22,583 nucleotides of DNA, taken from positions 1-22,583 of the forward strand of contig JAIPDA010000008.1 of assembly GCA_021737905.1 (NCBI GenBank). Direction: 5' to 3'. This document shows, in pieces, positions 15,821 to 22,583 of the stretch (its first letter is position 1; the number at the start of each line of letters is the position of its first letter). The notes below the pieces were generated by a model. That model did no database searches and was not told where the DNA came from. It saw only the letters and a list, made by a program, of their open reading frames with translations. A program made the position numbers and the translations under genes. This DNA is from Rhodoferax sp. (GTDB lineage: Bacteria > Pseudomonadota > Gammaproteobacteria > Burkholderiales > Burkholderiaceae_C).

Positions 15821-17095
15821 ATGAGCGTTTCGTTAATTCCTGATTCGTGGCCCAGCGCCGATGGCATTTGGCATGACCTGCATTTAGCTCCTGAGGCCTT
15901 GGGCGCAGGCTTGCCCGCTATGTCTGATGCGGCCATTGTGGTCGAGCAAGGGGCCATTGCCTGGGTGGGCGCTTACGCCGAATTGCCAGACGATTACCGA
16001 CAACTGCCCAAACATGCCGGCCAAGGCGCCATGGTCACGCCAGGCCTCATCGACTGCCACACGCACCTGGTGTACGGCGGCCAACGTGCCAACGAATTTG
16101 CCATGCGCCTGGCCGGGGCGAGCTACGAAGAGGTGGCGCGGGCTGGGGGCGGCATTGTGTCCAGCGTCAAGTCCACGCGACTGGCGAACGAAGATGCCTT
16201 GTTCGATGCGGCCGTTCCACGATTGCAAGCTTTGCTGGCCGAGGGCGTTTGCGCCATCGAAATCAAATCGGGTTATGGCCTGAGCTTGGAACACGAGCGC
16301 AAGCAACTGCGTGTGGCCCGGCGTTTAGGACAGGCTTTTGGCGTCACTGTTTGCACTACGTTTTTGGGGGCACACGCATTACCCCCTGAGTACGCTGGGC
16401 GCAGCGACGACTACATTCGTTTGGTGTGTGAAGAGATGCTGCCCGCCTTGGCCGCCGAAGGCTTGGTAGACGCGGTGGATGTGTTTTGCGAAACGATTGG
16501 CTTTACCTTGGCGCAAACCGAACAGGTGTTTCAGGCAGCGCAAGCGCTGGGTCTGCCGGTCAAACTGCATGCAGAGCAGTTGTCTGATATGGGCGGTTCG
16601 GCGCTGGCAGCGCGTTACGGTGCGCTGTCGTGCGACCATATCGAACACCTGAGCGCTGAAGGCATCGCCGCCATGCTGCAGGCGGGCACAGTGGCAGTGC
16701 TTTTACCTGGCGCTTATTTCACCTTGCGGGACACCCACATGCCGCCCATTGCCGCCCTTCGCGCAGCGGGCGTGCCCATGGCCGTTTCCACCGACCATAA
16801 CCCAGGTACCTCGCCTGCTTTGAGTTTGCTGCTGATGCTCAACATGGCCTGCACCCTGTTCCGCTTGACTGTGCCTGAAGCCTTAGCGGGTGTGACGCGC
16901 CATGCCGCGCAGGCTCTGGGTTTGCAAGCAACGCACGGGCAAATTGCTGCTGGTTGCACCGCTAATTTTGTGCTCTGGCCTTTGGGCGATGTGGCTGAAC
17001 TCGCCTATTGGTTGGGTCAACGTCCGGCCTGCAGTGTGGTGCGCCAGGGCCGTTTGGCAGTCGATGGCATGGGCTTGCACCGGAGCGCGGCATGA
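15821..17095 (+). CDS. hutI: Imidazolonepropionase
   Basis: This amidohydrolase-superfamily enzyme opens the ring of 4-imidazolone-5-propionate to N-formimino-L-glutamate (EC 3.5.2.7). The ATG at 15821 lies two bases after hutD; the frame extends to 15731, but that part is inside hutD. In the 424-residue protein the metal-binding pair is His80 and His82 in GLIDCHTHLVYGG. Further ligand regions are KLHAEQLSD and the C-terminal STDHNPGTSP. GGGIVSSVKSTR is also typical of HutI. It overlaps hutF by four bases (ATGA), so HutI and HutF are probably made in a fixed ratio. Confidence 0.97.
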   Translation: MSVSLIPDSWPSADGIWHDLHLAPEALGAGLPAMSDAAIVVEQGAIAWVGAYAELPDDYRQLPKHAGQGAMVTPGLIDCHTHLVYGGQRANEFAMRLAGASYEEVARAGGGIVSSVKSTRLANEDALFDAAVPRLQALLAEGVCAIEIKSGYGLSLEHERKQLRVARRLGQAFGVTVCTTFLGAHALPPEYAGRSDDYIRLVCEEMLPALAAEGLVDAVDVFCETIGFTLAQTEQVFQAAQALGLPVKLHAEQLSDMGGSALAARYGALSCDHIEHLSAEGIAAMLQAGTVAVLLPGAYFTLRDTHMPPIAALRAAGVPMAVSTDHNPGTSPALSLLLMLNMACTLFRLTVPEALAGVTRHAAQALGLQATHGQIAAGCTANFVLWPLGDVAELAYWLGQRPACSVVRQGRLAVDGMGLHRSAA

Positions 17096-18486
17096 ACGAG
17101 CGCAGCCTGTTTGCCGCGCACGCTTTGTTGCCCACGGGGTGGGCGCGTGATGTGCTGTTGTCATGGAACGAACAAGGCTTGTTGACTGACGTAAAGACCC
17201 AGGCTGCTTGTCCGGCAGGCACACTTCAAACCGCAGGCCCTTTATTGCCTGGCATGCCGAACTTGCATTCGCACGCTTTTCAGAGGGCGTTTGGTGGCCT
17301 GACCGAATACCGGGGGGCAGCGCAAGACAGCTTTTGGAGCTGGCGCAGCCTGATGTACCGCTTTGCGGCAGCCATCACGCCCGATGAACTTGAAGCTATC
17401 GCCACCAGCCTGTATGTGGAGATGCTGGAGGCGGGTTACACCAGCGTTTGTGAATTTCATTATGTGCACCACGACCACGATGGTCGCCCCTATGCCGACG
17501 ATGCCGCTTTGTCGATGTGTCTACTGCGTGCGGCTGCCCGCGCAGGCATAGGTCTCACCTTGTTACCCGTGCTCTACCAGACCAGTGGCTTTGGCGGTAC
17601 ACCACCGAGCGAGGGTCAGCGACGCTTCATTCGCTCGACCGACAACATGCTGGCTTTGCTGCAAAAGTTGAAACCCTTGTGCGAAGCTCAGGGTGCGCGC
17701 TTGGGCTTGGCACCCCATTCTTTACGCGCCGTGCCGCCAGACAGCTTGCGCGAAGCATTGGCTGGTTTGCACGCCATGGACACGGCGGCACCTGTGCACA
17801 TCCATATCGCGGAACAAACTGCCGAGGTCGATGCCTGCCTGGCCTGGAGCGGCCAAAGACCGGTGCAGTGGTTGCTGGAACACGCGCCAGTTGATGCGCG
17901 TTGGTGCCTGGTGCATGCGACCCACATGACGCCCGAGGAAAGTGTGCGCGCCGCTCGCACAGGTGCCGTGGCGGGCCTGTGCCCGAGCACCGAAGCCAAT
18001 TTAGGCGATGGTATTTTTGATGCTGCAAGTTGGTTGCAAGGTGGTGGGCGATGGGGGGTGGGCTCGGACAGCCACGCTTGCGTCAACGCCGCCGAAGAAC
18101 TGATGCTGCTCGAATACAGCCAGCGCTTGGCCACACGTCAGCGCAATGTGCTTGCCTCCATCGATCAGCCTTCGGTGGCCACCGCCATGATGCTGGCAGC
18201 TGTAGCCGGTGGTGCCCAGGCCAGTGCGCGCCCAGTGGCCGGTATGGCCGTAGGTCAACAGGCCGACTTTATGGAACTTGATGCCCAGCATCTACTGGTG
18301 CGCGATTTGCCCTCGCCCGAAGCCATGCTATCAGCCCATGTTTTTGCCAGCCACCGCCAATCTGCTCTGCTGCAAGTTTGGGTGAGCGGTCGCTTAAGAG
18401 TTCAATCGGGGCGCCACGCCTTGCACGAGAGTGCCCTGCGCGGCGGGGTGGCAGCACGTCAACAATTACTGAAGAAGACACCATGA
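17092..18486 (+). CDS. hutF: Formimidoylglutamate deiminase
   Basis: HutF removes ammonia from N-formimino-L-glutamate to give N-formyl-L-glutamate (EC 3.5.3.13). It commits this organism to the five-step hut route, rather than the one-step formamide-releasing HutG of enteric bacteria. The 464-residue amidohydrolase has the metal pair His59 and His61 in PNLHSHAFQRAFGG. It also has VCEFHYVHH, the ligand region VHIHIAEQ and the late GVGSDSHACVN. The ATG is nested in the hutI stop; an upstream in-frame extension to 17008 lies within hutI and is not used. The stop in turn overlaps hutG. Confidence 0.96.
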   Translation: MNERSLFAAHALLPTGWARDVLLSWNEQGLLTDVKTQAACPAGTLQTAGPLLPGMPNLHSHAFQRAFGGLTEYRGAAQDSFWSWRSLMYRFAAAITPDELEAIATSLYVEMLEAGYTSVCEFHYVHHDHDGRPYADDAALSMCLLRAAARAGIGLTLLPVLYQTSGFGGTPPSEGQRRFIRSTDNMLALLQKLKPLCEAQGARLGLAPHSLRAVPPDSLREALAGLHAMDTAAPVHIHIAEQTAEVDACLAWSGQRPVQWLLEHAPVDARWCLVHATHMTPEESVRAARTGAVAGLCPSTEANLGDGIFDAASWLQGGGRWGVGSDSHACVNAAEELMLLEYSQRLATRQRNVLASIDQPSVATAMMLAAVAGGAQASARPVAGMAVGQQADFMELDAQHLLVRDLPSPEAMLSAHVFASHRQSALLQVWVSGRLRVQSGRHALHESALRGGVAARQQLLKKTP

Positions 18487-19310
18487 CTTTTCAGACCACC
18501 GTACCTCCATTTCGTTTTCGACAGGGTACACGGCCACTGTTGATCTCGATGCCTCATGTGGGCACGCATGTGCCGCCTGCATTGGCAGCCCGTCTTACCG
18601 ACGAAGCCCAGCGAGTGCCCGATACCGATTGGCATTTGGAGCGTTTGTACGATTTTGCCGATGCGCTAGGGGCCTCGGTGCTGGTGGCCACGCATTCGCG
18701 TTTTGTGATCGACCTGAACCGCCCGCCGGATGGCAGCAGTCTGTATCCGGGACAAAGCGTCACTGGCTTGTGCCCGGTGGACTTGTTTGACGACCAGCCG
18801 CTGTACCGCGATCCAGTCGATGTTCCGGGGGATGCCGAAATTGCCGAGCGGCGTGAAGCCATTTGGCAGCCCTATCATGCGCAACTGGCCCAAGAGCTGG
18901 CCCGTATGAAAGCCGAGCACGGTGTAGCAGCACTGTGGGACGCGCATTCGATCCGTTCGGTGCTCCCACGGTTTTTTGAAGGACGCCTGACCGATCTGAA
19001 CCTGGGTACCGCCAACGGTGCCAGCTGCAGTCCTGTACTGGCCAAGCAACTTTTGACAATTGGCCAAGCCGCTGCTGGCTACACGGCTGTGCTGAACGGT
19101 CGATTCACGGGTGGGTACATCACTCGCCAACATGGCAACCCGACGCACGGCATTCATGCGGTGCAGTTGGAGATGACTCAATGTAGCTACATGCAGGAAA
19201 GTTGGCCCTTTGACTACTTGCCCTCTGTGGCGGTTGGTGTGCAGCCGTATGTGCGGCGCATGCTGGAGGCGGTTTTGGCTTTTGTAGAAGAAAGTGAAAT
19301 CAAGAATTAA
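18483..19310 (+). CDS. hutG: N-formylglutamate deformylase
   Basis: This zinc-dependent hydrolase splits N-formyl-L-glutamate into glutamate and formate (EC 3.5.1.68), ending the pathway. The 275 residues start with a short lead and then show LISMPHVGTHVPP (20-32), DTDWHLERLYDFAD (47-60), VIDLNRPPDG (75-84) and ALWDAHSIRS, all conserved in this family. The ATG at 18483 overlaps the hutF stop. It is the last gene of the plus-strand operon. The 179 bases that follow contain only a weak AT-rich inverted repeat (CTATT/AATAG, 19334-19350) before a tRNA fragment, so no strong terminator directly follows it. Confidence 0.96.
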   Translation: MTFQTTVPPFRFRQGTRPLLISMPHVGTHVPPALAARLTDEAQRVPDTDWHLERLYDFADALGASVLVATHSRFVIDLNRPPDGSSLYPGQSVTGLCPVDLFDDQPLYRDPVDVPGDAEIAERREAIWQPYHAQLAQELARMKAEHGVAALWDAHSIRSVLPRFFEGRLTDLNLGTANGASCSPVLAKQLLTIGQAAAGYTAVLNGRFTGGYITRQHGNPTHGIHAVQLEMTQCSYMQESWPFDYLPSVAVGVQPYVRRMLEAVLAFVEESEIKN

Positions 19311-19369
19311 AGCGGTGAAGACGACCACATAACCTATTGATTTGTAATAGCGTTTATTTCTTGAAGCTG

Positions 19370-19414
19370 CTCACAATCCTTTGGTCCCAGGTTCAAGTCC
19401 TGGTGGGCCCACCA
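19370..19414 (+). other. 3' half of a tRNA (anticodon loop to CCA), candidate attachment-site scar
   Basis: These 45 bases fold as the 3' part of a tRNA. The anticodon loop is CTCACAA, followed by stem strand TCCTT, variable region TGGTC, T arm CCAGG-TTCAAGT-CCTGG, acceptor strand TGGGCCC, discriminator A and encoded CCA. No 5' half (acceptor GGGCCCA, D arm) lies in the preceding 80 bases. The body resembles tRNA-Ile2 with a CAT anticodon as I remember it from related bacteria, but the loop here would read CAC (valine), so identity is uncertain. A tRNA 3' end without its 5' half is what phage- or island-type integrases leave at the far end of an insertion. Confidence 0.75.
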
Positions 19415-19423
19415 CCTTCCAAG

Positions 19424-19451
19424 CCCCCGTCAGAAATGCCGGAGTTTTTTT
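19424..19451 (+). terminator. Terminator-like hairpin after the tRNA fragment
   Basis: An imperfect inverted repeat (CCCCCGTC and GCCGGAG around the loop AGAAAT) is followed by seven T residues at 19445-19451. The stem has mismatches and looks decayed. It probably was the terminator of the original tRNA gene whose 3' end lies just upstream. Confidence 0.45.
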
Positions 19452-19489
19452 CATTGCTTTAAACTGCTTCATCACTTCGTATCAGGCCC

Positions 19490-20143
19490 ATGAATATCAA
19501 CGCCGATTACAGCCAAAGGGTCGTGATCAATCACCATGAGTTGCCTTGGATCGCCAGCCCCGAATCGGGGGTAGAAAGGCGCATGCTTGAGCGCCAAGGC
19601 GATGAGGTAGCTAAGGCAACTTCTATCGTTCGATACAAGCCAGGTTCTAAGTTCCAGGCGCATCTTCATGAGCTTGGGGAAGAGATATTTGTATTGGATG
19701 GAACATTCAGTGATGAGGCTGGCCACTATTGCGCCGGCACCTACATCATGAATCCGCCGGGTTCTTCGCATGCGCCTTTCAGTGAGTCTGGGTGCGTGCT
19801 TTTCGTGAAGTTGCGACACCTGGGGTCAGATCAATTGGAGCGAGAAGTCATTGACACTCATGCAGCCACTTGGCACCAAGGCATGGTTTCGGGACTCACT
19901 GTGATGCCACTCATGCAACAGGGCAGTGGCTCCACCTTGGTTCGATGGGCACCCCAAACTTATTTCAACCCCCACAGGCACTATGGCGGAGAAGAGATTT
20001 TTGTGGTGGATGGCGTTTTTGAAGATGAGCACGGTCGCTATCCCGCAGGATCTTGGATCAGAAGTCCTCACATGAGTCTGCACAAACCTTTCAGTAAGGA
20101 AGGTTGCATCATCTTTGTGAAGACAGGACATCTACTAGATTAA
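19490..20143 (+). CDS. Double-cupin protein, ChrR-like cupin domains
   Basis: This protein of 217 residues consists of two similar cupin domains. Each has the metal-binding pattern H-x-H-x3-E plus a later His: His58, His60, Glu64 and His94 in the first, and His162, His164, Glu168 and His198 in the second. The repeated phrases GEEIF(V)LDG/GEEIFVVDG, AGxxI and H-x-PFS show an internal duplication. It resembles cupins related to the C-terminal domain of the anti-sigma factor ChrR, but the zinc-binding anti-sigma N-terminal domain is absent, so it is unlikely to be an anti-sigma factor. No substrate can be proposed. It stands alone between the tRNA fragment and bciA, 33 bases before the latter, and may be expressed with it. 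Confidence 0.8.
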   Translation: MNINADYSQRVVINHHELPWIASPESGVERRMLERQGDEVAKATSIVRYKPGSKFQAHLHELGEEIFVLDGTFSDEAGHYCAGTYIMNPPGSSHAPFSESGCVLFVKLRHLGSDQLEREVIDTHAATWHQGMVSGLTVMPLMQQGSGSTLVRWAPQTYFNPHRHYGGEEIFVVDGVFEDEHGRYPAGSWIRSPHMSLHKPFSKEGCIIFVKTGHLLD

Positions 20144-20176
20144 GACATCCATGGTTTTAGAACCTTTGCTCATGAT

Positions 20177-21211
20177 GTGATGACTGAAGTGCCCGCATCT
20201 TCTTCTCCCTTGAAGCTTCAGCCCGGCGCATCACAGCGGGTGCTCTTGCTGGGCGCAACCGGCACGATCGGCAGAGCCACTGCGCGTGCACTGCTCCAGC
20301 GCGGCCATCATGTCGTGTGCCTGCTGCGACCCCGCCAAGGCAAAAATGGTCTGGAACCTGACTTGTCTGCGCAACTGGCCGGCGCCACTATCCGTTGGGG
20401 CGATGCCTGCGACCCTCAATCTTTGCGGCATGACGGTTTTGCAGGCGAACAATTTGATGCAGTTGTCTCTTGCATGGCTTCACGAACCGGCAGGCCAAAA
20501 GACGCCTGGCGGGTCGACCACCAGGCGCATGTGGATGTGCTGCAGGCTGCCAAACTCGCGGGGGTGCGTCAATTTGTGCAGCTATCTGCCATCTGTGTGC
20601 AAAAACCCTTGCTGGGTTTTCAGCATGCCAAACTGGCTTTTGAAAAAGCCCTGATCGACTCCGGGCTGGTCTACTCCATCGTGCGGCCCACTGCATTTTT
20701 TAAATCTTTGTCAGGTCAGCTGCAAAGGGTCAAAGATGGCAAACCTTTTTTGCTGTTTGGCGACGGCAAGCTCACCGCTTGCAAACCCATCAGCGATGAG
20801 GATCTGGGTGATTTTCTGGCCGGTTGCCTTGAAGAAGAAAGTCGGCACAACTGCATCTTGCCCATTGGTGGCCCCGGTCCGGCGATCACACCGCGTCAGC
20901 AGGGAGAGCATCTGTTTGCGCTCATGGGCAAGCCCGTTCGTTTCAAGAGTGTGCCCGTGAGTCTGCTGGACGTCATCATCACGCTCTTGAGCTGGATTGG
21001 CAAAGTCGTGCCTGGCGCCGCCGACAAGGCTGAGCTGGCCCGTATCGGGCGCTATTACGCCACGGAGTCCATGCTTTTGTGGGATGCCGCTGCCCAACGC
21101 TACGACGCCGAGGCCACGCCGTCGCATGGCACGCAAACCCTGTTGGATGCTTACGAGCGCTGGGTCAAGGGTGAAGGCGTTCCCGACAGAGGCGATCACG
21201 CCGTCTTTTAG
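20177..21211 (+). CDS. bciA: 3,8-Divinyl (proto)chlorophyllide a 8-vinyl reductase, BciA type
   Basis: BciA reduces the C8 vinyl group of divinyl chlorophyllide or protochlorophyllide with NADPH, a step in making bacteriochlorophyll a. The 344 residues begin with an NAD(P)-binding GATGTIG at 26-32 in an NmrA/short-chain-like fold. The segments QLSAICVQKPLLGFQ, YSIVRPTAFFKSLSGQ and GKLTACKPISDEDL are strongly reminiscent of BciA rather than of general epimerases. The start is uncertain: GTG at 20177 or ATG at 20180, neither with a clear ribosome-binding site. It converges on bchC, another bacteriochlorophyll gene, across a 119-base gap, which supports the call. Confidence 0.87.
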   Translation: MMTEVPASSSPLKLQPGASQRVLLLGATGTIGRATARALLQRGHHVVCLLRPRQGKNGLEPDLSAQLAGATIRWGDACDPQSLRHDGFAGEQFDAVVSCMASRTGRPKDAWRVDHQAHVDVLQAAKLAGVRQFVQLSAICVQKPLLGFQHAKLAFEKALIDSGLVYSIVRPTAFFKSLSGQLQRVKDGKPFLLFGDGKLTACKPISDEDLGDFLAGCLEEESRHNCILPIGGPGPAITPRQQGEHLFALMGKPVRFKSVPVSLLDVIITLLSWIGKVVPGAADKAELARIGRYYATESMLLWDAAAQRYDAEATPSHGTQTLLDAYERWVKGEGVPDRGDHAVF

Positions 21212-21330
21212 TCAGCCGGTCGCTGAGTTACTACAAACGGATTCCCAGGCTTTGCTGCGTGGCTTTGGCGGGCAGTGCTTGCGCAAAAGCGGGTCGGCCC
21301 TCGCGCTGGCGGTTGCCCCAACTCCAGTTT

Positions 21331-22278
21331 TTAAAGCCACTCAACAATCATTTTGAGGCACTCCGGGTCACCAAAGGCGATCTCGTAGGCACGTTGCGCA
21401 TGCGCTGCTTTTTCGGTGTGTGTGATGAGGCCTTCGAGCGGTAGGCTGCCGTCATGAAACATGGCCACGACAGCATCCAGATCATGTTTTTTCCATTGCG
21501 CTGCCACGCGGATACTGGCTTCGCGCATAAAGGCCGGGGCATAGGCAAAGGACAAATCCTGTTTGTAAAAGCCGGCCAATACGACCTCACCACCGGCTGC
21601 CATTTTCGGAATGACCCGGTTCAAAATACCCGAGTCTCCGCTGACGTCGCAAATGCAGCGGTAGTCTTTGCGCACATCTTGATCGGGGTGAATGACTTCA
21701 TAGCCCAAAGCGCCTTTTTGGCGAACGGCCTGCGTTTCCCACACCACAGGTGCCGGCTTGCCAGCAGCAACCACCATGCGCGCCAACAGACGGCCCATGA
21801 TGCCGTGACCGATGATCAAGTCCGGGTAGGCCAAGGGCAAATTATCCCGGCCCACCGTGAACACATGATGTGCCGTGGCAGCCAGGGCCAGCAGCACGCC
21901 CTTGGCACCCAAACCCGGGTCCAGTTTGACGGCCCGCTCATGCGGCACCACCAGGCGCTCGCCAGAGCCGCCGAATATGTTTTGCACGCCTTGAAAGGCG
22001 TAGGAGCCCGGTAAAAAAACCGAGTCACCGACCGCCCAGCCAGTGACTTCTGCGCCCATCTTGGCGATGGTGCCTACCGTTTCATAACCAGGCACCAGGG
22101 GGTAGGACAGGCCAGGGAAAGGCGGCATGGTGCCCTCCCAGAGCAAGCGCTCTGTGCCGGTGCTGATGCCACTGAAAGCAACAGTGACTTCTAAATCGCG
22201 GGGCCCCATGGGGGCAAGTTCGAGTTCACGAACAGACAGTGAATGAGGGGCTTCAAAAACGATGGCTTTGGCTTTCAT
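21331..22278 (-). CDS. bchC: Bacteriochlorophyllide a dehydrogenase BchC
   Basis: BchC oxidises the 3-hydroxyethyl side chain of bacteriochlorophyllide to the 3-acetyl group found in bacteriochlorophyll a (EC 1.1.1.396). The 315 residues belong to the medium-chain dehydrogenase family. The family opening SGISTGTERLLWEGTMPPFPG lies near residues 36-56 (LLWEG, PPFPG and YPLVPGYE are the key parts), and a Rossmann motif IIGHGIMGRLLA lies mid-protein. The length is normal. In most purple bacteria bchC is followed by bchX, bchY and bchZ on the same strand; here it is followed only by a convergent bciA, so it has been separated from that operon or lies at the edge of a rearranged photosynthesis cluster. 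Confidence 0.9.
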   Translation of the reverse strand: MKAKAIVFEAPHSLSVRELELAPMGPRDLEVTVAFSGISTGTERLLWEGTMPPFPGLSYPLVPGYETVGTIAKMGAEVTGWAVGDSVFLPGSYAFQGVQNIFGGSGERLVVPHERAVKLDPGLGAKGVLLALAATAHHVFTVGRDNLPLAYPDLIIGHGIMGRLLARMVVAAGKPAPVVWETQAVRQKGALGYEVIHPDQDVRKDYRCICDVSGDSGILNRVIPKMAAGGEVVLAGFYKQDLSFAYAPAFMREASIRVAAQWKKHDLDAVVAMFHDGSLPLEGLITHTEKAAHAQRAYEIAFGDPECLKMIVEWL

Positions 22279-22583
22279 GCTGCTTATTCTGACGCAATCG
22301 CAAAGAGCAGGTCAAAGTTCAATCCAGTCTGAAACCATGCGCATGACACGCAGCAATGCTTTTTCTTCCGGTGTGAAGCGCCACCATCCAGCGCAGGGGA
22401 GGTATGCATAATGAAAAAGAATTCGAGGGTTTCAAGTCTCCTATGGATCATGTCCAAAACTCAATTTGAGAGCCCGACATAAGCGAATATGTCTCCCGTG
22501 TTGAAACGCCCGCGCCGATCACGCCCCTGGAAGGCCGAAAACGGTCGTTTTTCCGGCCTGTTTCTGTCGTTTGCCCGTTTGCA
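22279..22583. other. Region upstream of bchC with inverted repeats, no confident gene
   Basis: The last 305 bases contain no gene I can support. Visible structures are an 11-base palindrome CTCAATTTGAG (22460-22470), the inverted repeat GACATA/TATGTC with a six-base spacer (22476-22493), and a hairpin with arms AGGCCG and CGGCCT plus inner AAAAC/GTTTT (22532-22559). Repeated GTCGTTT (22544, 22566) and CGTTTGC (22568, 22576) words follow. I found no TGT-N12-ACA site of the PpsR/CrtJ type. A 23-codon plus-strand frame (22411-22482) and a coding-like minus-strand stretch ending at 22312 are discussed as observations only. Confidence 0.5.

Noticed and set aside
19311..19414. Complete tRNA gene
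   Set aside because: Only the 3' half folds; no acceptor 5' strand, D arm or 5' anticodon stem is present upstream.
22411..22482. 23-codon plus-strand frame after a GGGGAGG-like site
   Set aside because: Too short, with no known similarity, and it runs into the inverted repeat region; chance is the simpler explanation.
22279..22583. PpsR/CrtJ repressor sites (TGT-N12-ACA) upstream of bchC
   Set aside because: I checked the TGT words in this stretch by eye and none is followed by ACA at the required spacing.
1..22583. CRISPR array, rRNA genes, complete transposase or integrase
   Set aside because: No regularly spaced repeats, rRNA-like sequence or recombinase motifs were seen anywhere in the window.

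Overview
The window looks like chromosome of a betaproteobacterium, most probably a Comamonadaceae-type (Burkholderiales) photoheterotroph. This is inferred from GC-rich coding style, the SoxBDAG and Hut protein sequences, and two bacteriochlorophyll genes (bciA, bchC) at the right edge. No species can be named from the sequence alone.

Left block (162-6715 and 6712-7773): a compact soxBDAG operon (+) for a heterotetrameric sarcosine-oxidase-type N-demethylase meets a two-gene minus-strand operon head-on. That operon is a VanA-type Rieske oxygenase gene translationally coupled (ATGA overlap) to hutH, histidine ammonia-lyase. The stop codons of soxG and hutH overlap. The Rieske operon is preceded by a 354-base gap that holds a relic of a TctC/Bug-type solute receptor and a 12-base perfect palindrome.

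Central block (8128-19310): hutC (-), a GntR/UTRA repressor, is divergent from one long plus-strand operon. This encodes a branched-chain-type ABC transporter (receptor, two permeases, two ATPases) followed by hutU-hutD-hutI-hutF-hutG. Between hutC and the transporter lie two mirror-image copies of a TTGTATAGACAA-type site, 32 bases centre to centre, the evident HutC operators. With hutH this gives the five-step histidine route: histidine, urocanate, imidazolonepropionate, formiminoglutamate, formylglutamate, then glutamate plus formate.

Right block (19370-22583): a 45-base 3' half of a tRNA (anticodon loop to CCA) without its 5' half, followed by a terminator-like hairpin, is the kind of scar left by tRNA-targeted integration. 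It predicts that the sox-hut region to its left is, or was, part of an island. Beyond it lie a double-cupin gene, bciA (+) and bchC (-), which belong to bacteriochlorophyll a synthesis.

The most interesting possibility is that the Rieske oxygenase and the SoxBDAG-type enzyme feed demethylated substrate into HutH. The region would then degrade a methylated histidine (ring N-methylhistidine or a hercynine-like betaine), imported by the unusual LIV-type transporter. The gene arrangement is seen directly; the substrate is inference.
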